Shown here piece by piece: positions 24,414-32,641 of a stretch of DNA of 64,000 bases. The DNA is from a virus. Location: the IMG/VR virus record IMGVR_UViG_3300005842_000004, positions 1-64,000 of that record. The stretch is one strand, 5' to 3'. The notes below the pieces were generated by a model. The model made no database searches and was not told where the DNA came from. It saw only the letters and a program-made list of their open reading frames with translations. Numbering within the stretch: the first letter of the stretch is position 1; each line of letters opens with the position of its first letter. Made by a program: the position numbers and the translations under genes.

Positions 24414-24587
24414 CTATTCTTCTTTAGCTTGGGCGAGCGCGTGAATGATTGTCGATTTATCGATCAGCAGGCAGCACTTGCCATCACCGGCAGACTGCAA
24501 AATCTCTTCGGCCTCTTCAATCTCCAAGTAGATAACGACACGCCGTGGGCCGTTTCGGCCATACTTGTTCTCACCTTCGACATACAT
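24414..24587 (-). CDS. small hypothetical protein
   Basis: 57 residues. Start ATG has AAAGGA upstream and sits right after the stop of the preceding gene. Pattern RRVVIYLEIEEAEEILQSAGDGKCCLLIDKSTI suggests a small alpha/beta fold. Inserted between neck genes; unknown function. Confidence 0.55.
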   Translation of the reverse strand: MYVEGENKYGRNGPRRVVIYLEIEEAEEILQSAGDGKCCLLIDKSTIIHALAQAKEE

Positions 24588-24588
24588 C

Positions 24589-24990
24589 TCAGAATTCCTT
24601 TCCCGCGTTCGACACCGTTTCATCCCACACCCCTCTAAGCCCTTCAATCGCTGGTCGCGTAAACCCCTCCGGTCTATCCGGCGACCCGAGCATACGAGAG
24701 AATGGCTTACTCTTCGCGCCGGACTTGGTAATCCTTGTCATCGTCTTGGACATGATGCGGCCAGGGTCGATGCCGATCGCTCTCTGTGCTGTCCAAGCAA
24801 ATCGTATCCCACCGTTGACCGTCTGCCGAGTACGGGATGAGCGGAGAGTACCAGTCGATGTCGGCTCTTGGATCAATGAATCGAGCTTGTCCGCCGCAGA
24901 AGTGACGACATCAGCAGCGAGCTTCTCGACCTTCTCTTTCATCTCGGCAGGAAAGCGGTCGGCAAACTCGCTGAAACGGAGCGCGGTCAT
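24589..24990 (-). CDS. HK97 gp10-like neck protein (tentative)
   Basis: 133 residues. ATG with AAGGTG 6 bases upstream. N-terminus FSEFADRFPAEMKEKVEKLAADVVTSAADKL and a middle segment RQTVNGGIRFAWTAQRAIGIDPG look like HK97 gp10/neck-type proteins (N-terminal helix, then RTGRLRRS-type region, here TGTLRSSRTRQ). Position between connector and terminator supports it. Confidence 0.6.
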   Translation of the reverse strand: MTALRFSEFADRFPAEMKEKVEKLAADVVTSAADKLDSLIQEPTSTGTLRSSRTRQTVNGGIRFAWTAQRAIGIDPGRIMSKTMTRITKSGAKSKPFSRMLGSPDRPEGFTRPAIEGLRGVWDETVSNAGKEF

Positions 24991-25003
24991 GTCGTCACCT
25001 TGC

Positions 25004-26122
25004 TCATGCCGTCGCCGCCTTTGCCCCGTCAATATGACAACGGTAATATGCGTCGGTGTCGTCGCCAGAAATAGGCTGAACTCGGATGATTGGCACGCCA
25101 TCAAGCGTATCATTCAAACGTGGAGCAGGCTTGGTCGGATCGAACGGTAATAATCGGACCAACTGCCCACCATCAACCGCCTTCTGATCAACGTCCGACA
25201 CTTGGCGAGTGAGTATTGGATATGGCGTGTCGGTGTATGAACGGGTAAATGTTACCGCCGCTCCCGTCGCCGCACCAAGTGCCAGCGCGGGAACAAACGT
25301 AATAGGCAGCGTGCCGGATACCTGTGCTTCGATGGAATCCGACGCCAGCATATACATTCCAGGTATCCCGGCGATCGTAAACACTGAGCCTTTAATTGCA
25401 TGTCCAGTCAAACGAGGACCGCTAGCCGACTTGATTGATAATGTCGTCGCACTCGATAGCACATTCGAGGACAGTACTAGATTTTGTGTGCTGATGTTGT
25501 TGGCTCGGCGTAAGACTGTAACTTTCCCACCTGCCCGCTTTCGGATCACTCCTGCCGCCCATCTGCCCCGGCGACCAGAAAACAGAGAACCAGAAACGTC
25601 CGGAATGGTGCTCAATGTAACTGGCAATCCCGCCGTCCACGATCGCATCGACACCACACCCAGATACTCCCACACCAGCACCCACACCGCGCCATCTGAT
25701 TCAATCGGCCAGCCGGAAATACGGTAATCTCCCGGACCATATGTCGAACCGATCTCGACACATGCAAGGGTGATATCCGAACGCTCAATAGATGATTTAT
25801 AGATTCGCAAAGATAGACTAGATGTCGTCAGGCCGCTTATTCGTATCGGGATGATGACGAATGCCGGAGTGCCTGAATACCCGTATTCGAACGCTGCCGA
25901 TTGTCCGTCGATCTCACGCGTGATGCCACAATATGACGACAATGGTGACGGGAGAGATAGTGCGTCCGGGCTCGGTCCGGCGATGATGTAATCGTCCGCC
26001 ACTTCAGTCAGTGTGACGCTTGATACCTCTCCCGCCGACACCCCGCTGGCACGGTAGAACCTCGGGCTTATATCCCCGATAGTAAGGCCGGACCGCGGCA
26101 AGGTGTCGACAAAGGAAGGCAT
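25004..26122 (-). CDS. structural protein, unknown
   Basis: 372 residues, ATG. Beta-rich and Ser/Thr-rich (LSSNVLSSATTLSIKSASG) with a C-terminal globular part (DGVPIIRVQPISGDDTDAYYRCHIDGA). Large for a neck protein; may be a head decoration or adaptor with an inserted beta domain. Called structural by composition and position only. Confidence 0.6.
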   Translation of the reverse strand: MPSFVDTLPRSGLTIGDISPRFYRASGVSAGEVSSVTLTEVADDYIIAGPSPDALSLPSPLSSYCGITREIDGQSAAFEYGYSGTPAFVIIPIRISGLTTSSLSLRIYKSSIERSDITLACVEIGSTYGPGDYRISGWPIESDGAVWVLVWEYLGVVSMRSWTAGLPVTLSTIPDVSGSLFSGRRGRWAAGVIRKRAGGKVTVLRRANNISTQNLVLSSNVLSSATTLSIKSASGPRLTGHAIKGSVFTIAGIPGMYMLASDSIEAQVSGTLPITFVPALALGAATGAAVTFTRSYTDTPYPILTRQVSDVDQKAVDGGQLVRLLPFDPTKPAPRLNDTLDGVPIIRVQPISGDDTDAYYRCHIDGAKAATA

Positions 26123-26133
26123 ATTCGGTCGAC

Positions 26134-26373
26134 TTACTCGACGACGATCAGTCCGTCTTCATCTGCCAGGAAGATGGCACGCGCCGCCTCATCCAGTCCA
26201 TGGCGGACGATCTTCAGCTTACCGCCGGATGCCGGGTCGGCGACGATGGAGGCGAAGTTGATACGAAGGCCGGTGTCGGTGGTGTCGACGAGAGCGCAGT
26301 CGCCGGACGACGGCTCGGCACCAATTCCCGGCGAAAGGGCGATGGATGGAATAGAGACGAGGACTTCGGACAT
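26134..26373 (-). CDS. small structural/hypothetical protein
   Basis: 79 residues with GAGGAG about 10 bases upstream of the ATG. Pattern INFASIVADPASGGKLKIVRHGLDEAARAIFLADEDGLIVVE is alpha/beta. No family recognised; lies between collagen-like and structural genes, 12 bases from the next start. Confidence 0.55.
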   Translation of the reverse strand: MSEVLVSIPSIALSPGIGAEPSSGDCALVDTTDTGLRINFASIVADPASGGKLKIVRHGLDEAARAIFLADEDGLIVVE

Positions 26374-26396
26374 TGGGATGATTTCTCCTCTTAGTA

Positions 26397-27560
26397 TTAA
26401 TCACATACCCCGGTTAGCGGAGCGGGTGTCCAACTTGATCCATTGCACGAGCAGAATGATCCGTCTGTCGCACAGTATGTAGTACCTTTGGCTGCGGAAT
26501 TGCAAGTCAGACCCAGCGAACCGCAGAGGTATTGGAATTTGGTCGCACGGATTGCTCCTGCGCCATTGCCATATGTCCCGGTGTCGACAGACAGGACGCC
26601 GAGAGTACCGGGCTGAGTCAAGCCGAGAGTGTGGGCGGCTTCGGCATTATCGGGTGCGTTTGACCAAGCGACTGTGCTATCCGAGCTGAGCTGAATACCG
26701 TTAATGTCAAGCGCCATTTGTTCGGTCGAAGTGTCCGGCCCGCCCTGGTAGACATAGATTCCGCGGAGTCTGATCTGCCGGAATATTGAGCGGTCCGGTG
26801 CTTGGAAATTAATCAGCGGTCCGGCAGTCCTGACCATCGCAATGTCAGACCAGCCATAACTATTCGTCCCAGAGAGGATGACACTTCCACTTGAGTCGAT
26901 CTGTGCGCCACTATCCCGCAGGGTGGAGCCGTCTGTTCCATTGAACGTGGGGATGTCGCGATCGGTCGATGTGCCGGGCCCGGACACGCCGCCACCACTT
27001 GACCCGGGGATGGTGCAATCGATACGGGATGCGCCGGAATTGTCAGCGCACGTGACACCAGCACCAATCATGTTCAAGGTGGAGCGGTCGGCAAGGGTGG
27101 AGCCTTCATCCGCAATATGGCGAGGGAGACCGTCGATACCGGGAGTGCCTTGGACACCTTGAACGCCTTGGATACCTTGGATACCTTGGGAGCCCTGCGG
27201 ACCGGTCGAACCAGTCGCACCGGTCAACCCTTGAATCCCCTGTGGTCCAGTCGGTCCGGCTGGTCCTTGTGGTCCTTGTGGCCCAGTCGGCCCTTGCGCC
27301 CCCGCACTAATCAAATCGACCCACGCGCTCCCCGTCCACAGTGCAATCGTCTGCACACCAGAACCATACACGCTCCTGATCTCTCCGACATATAGTCCGG
27401 CCGGGAGCGCACCAATACTCGTCGCCGTCTCTCGCCAACCTTTCCAACCAAACGCGCCAGGACGGATCGTCTGAGATGACGGTTGAGCAGAGACAGAGCG
27501 CGGAGACAATACGACAACAGACACAAGCAAAAGACCGAATGTGATGGATTTAATTCTCAT
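26397..27560 (-). CDS. exported collagen-like protein
   Basis: 387 residues. Signal peptide: MRIK, hydrophobic [15 protein letters not shown] and cleavage near SVSA|QP (residue 25). Residues about 85-145 are about 19 Gly-X-Y triplets ([16 protein letters not shown]), a collagen-like helix; after it an Ala/Gly/Ser-rich linker, a beta-rich region and a C-terminal cysteine cluster ([23 protein letters not shown]). Collagen-like fibres are common in phage tail fibres, but those lack Sec signals. This one sits inside the head/neck operon and overlaps the connector stop (ATGA). Confidence 0.78.
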   Translation of the reverse strand: MRIKSITFGLLLVSVVVLSPRSVSAQPSSQTIRPGAFGWKGWRETATSIGALPAGLYVGEIRSVYGSGVQTIALWTGSAWVDLISAGAQGPTGPQGPQGPAGPTGPQGIQGLTGATGSTGPQGSQGIQGIQGVQGVQGTPGIDGLPRHIADEGSTLADRSTLNMIGAGVTCADNSGASRIDCTIPGSSGGGVSGPGTSTDRDIPTFNGTDGSTLRDSGAQIDSSGSVILSGTNSYGWSDIAMVRTAGPLINFQAPDRSIFRQIRLRGIYVYQGGPDTSTEQMALDINGIQLSSDSTVAWSNAPDNAEAAHTLGLTQPGTLGVLSVDTGTYGNGAGAIRATKFQYLCGSLGLTCNSAAKGTTYCATDGSFCSCNGSSWTPAPLTGVCD

Positions 27561-28399
27561 GCCACCCCCACCAATCCGAGCTCACGTTTCCACGCAATCA
27601 ATCCGGACATGGTCTTAGGTGCTAAGGTGCCATCGTCCTGCTTACGGGCGAAACGAGACTCTGACACCCCTTCGACCGTGCGGGATATAAGCCCCGGCTC
27701 CCAGCCAAGATCAGATAATAATGAGAGCACTTCGATATAGCACCATTGCGACACGACAGAGGGTAATTCGATCGCAGCCCGGGCAGTCCATATAATCGAC
27801 CCGTCAGAGATCGTGGCGCCGATGGTTGATGGCCATGCCGGCTCAGATAGGGCAGACGTGCCGGCGGATGTGCACTCGAAGCAGAGAAGGGACGGGTATG
27901 TCGGACGTGCCCAGGAGCCGAGAGTGCGTGCTGACGATATTGTCCATGTGGAAATCTGATCAGGCAGGAGAAACCCGGCATAGTAAGTGTCGATCAGATT
28001 CCGGCCAAACAGTGGCACGTTGGATCGCCATCCGATCTGGCGCGACACGCTGCCGATGGAAGGATCGTCCAAGGTGTATTGCGTCATGTCATATGTGGAT
28101 GGATCGTCATTGTATTCGACAAGAGCGATTCCGTCCAATGTGATAGACAGTGTGCCCGGCTCGACAGGCAGACGAGAGAGATATCGCAACGATGATCCTG
28201 TGCCGCTGCTCTTCTCCTCGTATTTCTGCCGCGCAATTTCTACCCCGATAAACCTGACCATCGCGGACGACGCATCGACAATGAGCGGAGAGAGGACGGA
28301 ATCGGGGACGGTCGGATCTTGCAGATAGGTTTTGACTTGCGCCAATGAGATTAGATTCGTGGCGCCGGGCGGAATGATCGTGCGGACAGAGGAGGACAT
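27557..28399 (-). CDS. head-tail connector with an inserted beta domain
   Basis: 280 residues, ATG. N-terminus [40 protein letters not shown] is the gp6/connector signature (L..lK.yl.i....D..l..li..As..i..y). The C-terminal helix ([16 protein letters not shown]) closes the fold. Between them residues about 145-210 carry an extra domain rich in Trp and Tyr ([29 protein letters not shown]). No ribosome binding site precedes the ATG; a long hairpin ends 24 bases upstream. Confidence 0.68.
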   Translation of the reverse strand: MSSSVRTIIPPGATNLISLAQVKTYLQDPTVPDSVLSPLIVDASSAMVRFIGVEIARQKYEEKSSGTGSSLRYLSRLPVEPGTLSITLDGIALVEYNDDPSTYDMTQYTLDDPSIGSVSRQIGWRSNVPLFGRNLIDTYYAGFLLPDQISTWTISSARTLGSWARPTYPSLLCFECTSAGTSALSEPAWPSTIGATISDGSIIWTARAAIELPSVVSQWCYIEVLSLLSDLGWEPGLISRTVEGVSESRFARKQDDGTLAPKTMSGLIAWKRELGLVGVA

Positions 28400-28423
28400 A
28401 TATTTGATTTGTTTTCAGATCAA

Positions 28424-28486
28424 GCCGCCCGTAGAGCCTCCCCGGCGTTCCCCTTCGCGGGTTCCTTCCGAGTCGACACGGGCGGC
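28424..28486. repeat. 9-bp inverted repeat in the connector leader
   Basis: GCCGCCCGT (28424-28432) pairs perfectly with ACGGGCGGC (28478-28486), loop 45 bases, inside the 106-base gap between the stop at 28506 and the ATG at 28399. No T-run follows on the minus strand. Possible translational control or processing structure for the SD-less connector gene. Confidence 0.55.
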
Positions 28487-28505
28487 CTGTCTATGGTATC
28501 AGGTT

Positions 28506-28964
28506 TTAGCCGTAGCTCCCGGTCACGAGTTGGGCCGACACCACGATCGCCCGCCCGCCGAGACTCACCGCAGCATAAAAACCTGTCTTCGCGGTGTCAG
28601 TGATCGCGACAACGGCCACGCCCGTCGCTAGAGTTTGAATCCGCAGCGCCTTCTTCGCCGTATATGTCTGGAGCACGATGCCACTCGTGGTAGTCACCGT
28701 GCCACTTGCGGTCGTGCCTGTCAACCCTGCCCCGGCTGGATCATCGGTCAAGGTGAAGTCGAGATGGTGGACCGCTGCCACCGTCGCCCCTTCCCCATCC
28801 TTGACCGTGATAGTGATATTTGAGACATTGGCCGATCCTGCCGCCGCACTAATCGTCACAGTCTGCGCCTGACCCGGAGTCGAGAGTGTCCCGACGACTT
28901 TGAATTTGGAATCGGCCTCCACTTCGACCGTAGTCCCGTTGTTGATGTATCGAAGACCGCTCAT
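28506..28964 (-). CDS. hypothetical capsid-associated (decoration-like) protein
   Basis: 152 residues. N-terminus GLRYINNGTTVEVEADSKFKVVG then a beta-sandwich-like body (VTISAAAGSANVSNITITVKDG) and C-terminal FYAAVSLGGRAIVVSAQLVTG. Position next to the major capsid gene suggests decoration or a Z-ring protein; unproven. Confidence 0.55.
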   Translation of the reverse strand: MSGLRYINNGTTVEVEADSKFKVVGTLSTPGQAQTVTISAAAGSANVSNITITVKDGEGATVAAVHHLDFTLTDDPAGAGLTGTTASGTVTTTSGIVLQTYTAKKALRIQTLATGVAVVAITDTAKTGFYAAVSLGGRAIVVSAQLVTGSYG

Positions 28965-28997
28965 CCTGTTTCCTCCTCTTTGGGTGATCGATACGGT

Positions 28998-29450
28998 TTA
29001 CGGCGCCGGGACCGTCACAACCTCGTCGACGGTGGTGATATTCGTACCCGGGCCATAGTGTGCGCCGAGCCCCTGCACGATCGCGCATACAAGACTCGCC
29101 GCCGTCGCCGGAGTGATCGTCAGTCGGAAATAAGCGAATGCGTTGTCGAGATCGAGATGGGCCGGGCGAAGATTGATCACCACTTGCTTGTTCCCGTCGA
29201 CGTCGGTGAGCTGGGTTGCCAGCGAGAGCGGGATGTTCTTGACCCCAGTGCCGGAAGAGTCGGTCGCCTGCTCAAGCTTGATGTCGTCGGTGCCAGTCGA
29301 AGTGATGGCGCCGACGAGGACGGTGGCGAAGTAGCTGACATGGGTGTTGGCGGGGAGCCATCCGGTCGACTTCGCGGTTGTGGCAGATTGCGGATTGATC
29401 ACGGCGAGGAGAGTGACGATGTCGGATGCGATCGGGTTAAGGCTGCTCAT
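28998..29450 (-). CDS. hypothetical capsid-region protein
   Basis: 150 residues. ATG with AAAAGGAAA 8 bases upstream. Repeated Thr/Ala-rich beta segments (VSYFATVLVGAITSTGTDDIKLEQ, FRLTITPATAASLVCAIVQG). The gene starts 47 bases after the capsid stop. Likely structural by position; specific role unknown. Confidence 0.5.
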   Translation of the reverse strand: MSSLNPIASDIVTLLAVINPQSATTAKSTGWLPANTHVSYFATVLVGAITSTGTDDIKLEQATDSSGTGVKNIPLSLATQLTDVDGNKQVVINLRPAHLDLDNAFAYFRLTITPATAASLVCAIVQGLGAHYGPGTNITTVDEVVTVPAP

Positions 29451-29497
29451 ATCGGATTTCCTTTTTGTCCTTTCTGGCTTGGTCTGTCTGGCTTGCC

Positions 29498-30829
29498 TTA
29501 TGCCCGAGTGTCGAGGAGGACGAAATGACTCTTGGTGTTCGACCCGTGCGCCGGAGTGATCGGCTTCGACATGAACGGCTGACCGCCCATGCGGAATGTC
29601 CACCGGAACGCCTGCTCGCCGGTATCGAACCAGAAATGGATAGACGTTGCGAAGATCACTCCGTCTGTCCGCTTGATTCCGTAATACCCGGACAGATCGA
29701 CGAGCTGGATATCGCCCTTGGTGCCGAGGGTTTGAGCGTGCTCGGTGAACTTGGTGGCGACGCCGAGGATCGATCCGTCTGGCGCCTCATGAATCCCTGC
29801 GTTGGACGGAATCCACACCGGCACCGTACCCAGCGTCAGCTCGATCAGGGACGGGAGGATGTCACTGTTGCAGATGAAGAGAGGACGCGCACCCGACCCA
29901 CGATAGAGCCGAGAATACATCTTGGCGAGGTTCTTGAGGTAGATCGTCCCCGCAGCCTGGCTCGTCTCTTTCGCTACCGATACGACAGCCGGCGAGTTGA
30001 CCCATCCCCGCGGCTTGCCCACCCCATCCCCCCACATGATCGCGTCGGACGAAACCCACTCGATCGCACGGGCAGACCCGACAGTCAGACGGCTATTGAG
30101 ACGTGGATAGTCTTGAAGCAGCTCATCCGTCGCCGAGACGAAGGCATAGAGCTCGTTCAGCTCCATGACTTCGGGCTTGGTTTCGAGCTTGGACTCGCGC
30201 ATCTTCTTCGATTCGGTGCGCCAATACGCCTGGACTCCGGTGCCGCCCCACGGCGTCGACTCATCCCGATACATCCACACCGCATTCGAGATCGTCGGCT
30301 CCATGGTCAGGAGAGAGAGGAGGTCATTCCCGTCGAGCACGAGTGTCCAGATGTCGGTGCGGAACTCGGGCGGAATCGGCCAACCTTCAGACGAGTTGGT
30401 CTCGCGGTGGGGATCGGCAGCGGCAGCGGTGAACACGCCGCCAGGGCCTTGCACGAGACCGCCTGCCGCACGGTTGCCATAGAGAGCGGACAGGCGTTCG
30501 GACGGCTGCGCCTCGTGCCGGCAGACGGTGCGGATTTCGAGCGCGAGATCGGCGAGGTTTCGATACCCGCCTTTGGGATCGCGCTCGACTTGCGGATTGG
30601 CGCTGAGCGGGCCGGTCGAATTGGTCTGGATGACGGCGGCAGCGGGAGCGGCGAGCTGCTCATTGACCAAAGCCTGAGCAGCGGCAACATCCCGGCGAGC
30701 AGACTGTACGGCTAGGGTGTGTGCCTCGATCTGCTCAGTCGTCGCGGTCGAGTCGGCCGCGAGCATGGTGGCGGTTTGTGCTTCCAATTCGGCAAGTCGT
30801 GCCTGCCGCGTGGTGAGGAGTGAAGCCAT
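29498..30829 (-). CDS. major capsid protein, HK97 fold
   Basis: 443 residues. N-terminal helix (about 1-100: LLTTRQARLAELEAQTATML, IEAHTLAVQSARRDVAAAQ) is a delta-domain scaffold, cleaved in many relatives. The fold core follows: FRTDIWTLVLDGNDLLSLL, LNELYAFVSATDELLQD, the E-loop/P-domain region ARAIEWVSSDAIMWGDG and the C-terminal strands IFATSIHFWFDTGEQAFRW. It follows the S49 protease and portal, the usual order. Expressed from its own promoter at 31002 with a hairpin covering the ribosome binding site. Confidence 0.9.
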   Translation of the reverse strand: MASLLTTRQARLAELEAQTATMLAADSTATTEQIEAHTLAVQSARRDVAAAQALVNEQLAAPAAAVIQTNSTGPLSANPQVERDPKGGYRNLADLALEIRTVCRHEAQPSERLSALYGNRAAGGLVQGPGGVFTAAAADPHRETNSSEGWPIPPEFRTDIWTLVLDGNDLLSLLTMEPTISNAVWMYRDESTPWGGTGVQAYWRTESKKMRESKLETKPEVMELNELYAFVSATDELLQDYPRLNSRLTVGSARAIEWVSSDAIMWGDGVGKPRGWVNSPAVVSVAKETSQAAGTIYLKNLAKMYSRLYRGSGARPLFICNSDILPSLIELTLGTVPVWIPSNAGIHEAPDGSILGVATKFTEHAQTLGTKGDIQLVDLSGYYGIKRTDGVIFATSIHFWFDTGEQAFRWTFRMGGQPFMSKPITPAHGSNTKSHFVLLDTRA

Positions 30830-30835
30830 AGAGTA

Positions 30836-30866
30836 GGTCCCTCATAGTGGGTGCGTGAGAGGGACC
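30836..30866. repeat. hairpin at the capsid ribosome binding site
   Basis: GGTCCCTC (30836-30843) pairs perfectly with GAGGGACC (30859-30866), loop 15 bases. On the mRNA the downstream arm, GAGGGACC, contains the GAGG Shine-Dalgarno eight bases before the capsid ATG (30829), so the site would be occluded. Possible translational autoregulation. Confidence 0.62.
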
Positions 30867-30996
30867 AGATATACGCCTAGCCGATCTCGCACGCGGGTTT
30901 GCGTGTGTGGTCCGGACGTGCCGACCGGAGAGACTGGCTAGCTGTGGGACAAGGCGCACGGCAAAGTGCGGCTCATCCGTCAGGTAGATTGAGAGG

Positions 30997-31026
30997 ATAT
31001 TAAGCGGTGAATGGGTGACGTGTCAA
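30997..31026 (-). promoter_or_regulatory. promoter for the major capsid gene, leftward, without operator
   Basis: TTGACA (31026-31021) and TAATAT (31002-30997) are 18 bp apart on the minus strand, immediately after the previous gene's stop at 31041. No palindrome overlaps the -35 box, unlike the other TTGACA promoters. Predicted transcript start near 30990 gives a 160-base leader. The 210-base gap also contains a G/C-rich stretch but I see no other gene. Confidence 0.65.
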
Positions 31027-31040
31027 GGATCGATCGTTGA

Positions 31041-31385
31041 TCACCATGCCGGCGGCTGGCCGGAGTTCTTCGCATAGTCCGGGATTCGGTAATACACGAC
31101 CACCCGGCATGACCCGGCGATTCGATTGAGCCAGATCCCGCCCGGGCATGGTATCCCATTCTCGCCAAACATGACCGTAGCAGCGCCGGACGCTGGGAGA
31201 GAATACGCCGCCATCTCTTTGGTCAGATCGGTTGCGGCTGATTCCTGGAGAGAAATAGAACATGCGGCCGGTGATCCTGCTGACTCGGCGACAGAGAACC
31301 CGATCAGGCGGAGATTGACAGTCGGCGCCACGATGGCAAGGGATGACGTGCCGGATGCGACGGTGACGCGGGCGGTATCGGCCAT
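31041..31385 (-). CDS. hypothetical virion-region protein
   Basis: 114 residues. ATG with AAAGGAAAA 8 bases upstream. Beta-rich with TARVTVASGTSSLAIVAPTVNLR and CSISLQESAATDLTK; Cys at three places, end VYYRIPDYAKNSGQPPAW. Position between protease and capsid genes suggests a head accessory or scaffold-like role, unproven. Confidence 0.52.
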   Translation of the reverse strand: MADTARVTVASGTSSLAIVAPTVNLRLIGFSVAESAGSPAACSISLQESAATDLTKEMAAYSLPASGAATVMFGENGIPCPGGIWLNRIAGSCRVVVYYRIPDYAKNSGQPPAW

Positions 31386-31405
31386 GACGTTTTCCTTTCC
31401 AAATT

Positions 31406-32638
31406 TCAAGCTAAGCGGAGACGGTGAAGCGCACGAGCACGCGCACGAAGATCAGCGACGTCATCAGCGATCACGGTAGAACTGCCCGACTTGCTTGATC
31501 TCGACTTCTTACTTTTTTTGCCGGTGCCGCCACACTCAGAACACGGCGGGTCTTGCGCTTGGCCTTTGCACACAGGGCAATCATCATCATCGTCATCGTC
31601 GTCATCATCAAGATCATCGTCCAGCTCGTCCTCTATCTCGTCCTCCGGATCTGCCTTCTTTTCCGCTGCCACGCCCGCAACATTGACTATCTCATTGTTC
31701 ATCCCGCCCCCCGACTTCCCGCCCAGCTTCTTCGCCATCCGGTCGATCTCTTGCTGTAAGGTGGCGACACGGGTGATCATGCCGAGGGATTTGGCAATTT
31801 TCGCTGAGACCATCCGCCCTCTACCCCAATTCAAATCGATAATCATTGCGGCCGACTTGTTGCCTTGCGCCGAGACTCCACACCCGCGGACCAGGGCGGA
31901 AAGGAACATCTGATAGTACTCGTCAGATTGAGCCATGAGATAGGCAATCGTATCGTCAGAGAGCGGGGTGAACGGGTTGCCCTCCGCCTTGTTCCCATTC
32001 TCCGGAGAGGTTATGTACGTTACCTTGACCCCGGCATCCTCCGCCATCTTGCTCATATCGTCATGCCGCATCAATACGCCGATCGACCCGATCTGACTTG
32101 AGGGCGATCCGACCAGCTCATTGAACTGTGACCCAATCCAGAACCCCGCCGATGCGCAGTTCCCCATCACTACGCCGACATTCGGCTTCAATAACCTGAG
32201 TGAATAGATCATGTCGGCGCACTCGGGGACTTGGAATACATTGCCGCCTGGGGTGTCGATACGGACGATAACCCCGGCGATATTGGAATCCGTCATCGCG
32301 GTTTGGTATGCCTTGCAGAATCGATCAATCGAGCAACACGCCTGGCTCATGTCATCCATCCCACCACCCCGAGGAGAGATGGCGCCAAACATGTCCATGA
32401 TGCAGATTGTGGCAGGGGCTTGATACCCCTGTGCTGGACGTGCGGCCTCATTGACTGCGCGGGCCTCAGAAATGGCGATGTCTTTCTCTGCTCGGGAAAT
32501 CTGAGGGAGAACGCCGGACCAGCGAGCGATAATTGCTCGGGCCGACTCGTACGCCGCTGGGTGCATCGCCATGTGTTGGGCATCAAACCAAGCTAAGACG
32601 GAAGTGGACTCTTCGCCGGATGAAAGTCGGACAGTCAT
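31406..32638 (-). CDS. S49-type head maturation protease with C-terminal zinc-ribbon tail
   Basis: 410 residues. Peptidase domain (about 80-280): GVIVRIDTPGGNVF, MGNCASAGFWIGS with the nucleophile Ser, SSQIGSIGVL (SppA/ClpP-type). Processes capsid/scaffold during head maturation. The C-terminal part (about 330-410) is a run of Asp/Glu (about 20 acidic residues encoded by a GAT/GAC microsatellite) then CPVCKG and CSECGGTG, a DnaJ-type zinc ribbon, and a Lys/Ser-rich tail. A scaffold function for the tail is inference. Precedes the capsid, follows the portal. Confidence 0.88.
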   Translation of the reverse strand: MTVRLSSGEESTSVLAWFDAQHMAMHPAAYESARAIIARWSGVLPQISRAEKDIAISEARAVNEAARPAQGYQAPATICIMDMFGAISPRGGGMDDMSQACCSIDRFCKAYQTAMTDSNIAGVIVRIDTPGGNVFQVPECADMIYSLRLLKPNVGVVMGNCASAGFWIGSQFNELVGSPSSQIGSIGVLMRHDDMSKMAEDAGVKVTYITSPENGNKAEGNPFTPLSDDTIAYLMAQSDEYYQMFLSALVRGCGVSAQGNKSAAMIIDLNWGRGRMVSAKIAKSLGMITRVATLQQEIDRMAKKLGGKSGGGMNNEIVNVAGVAAEKKADPEDEIEDELDDDLDDDDDDDDDDCPVCKGQAQDPPCSECGGTGKKSKKSRSSKSGSSTVIADDVADLRARARALHRLRLA

Positions 32639-32641
32639 GAT

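Noticed and set aside
28400-28505. Rho-independent terminator after the gene ending at 28506
   Set aside because: The stem-loop lacks a T-run on the minus strand.
31567-31630. GAT/GAC microsatellite as a repeat array (CRISPR-like)
   Set aside because: It is in frame and codes for the acidic run of the head protease; no spacers.
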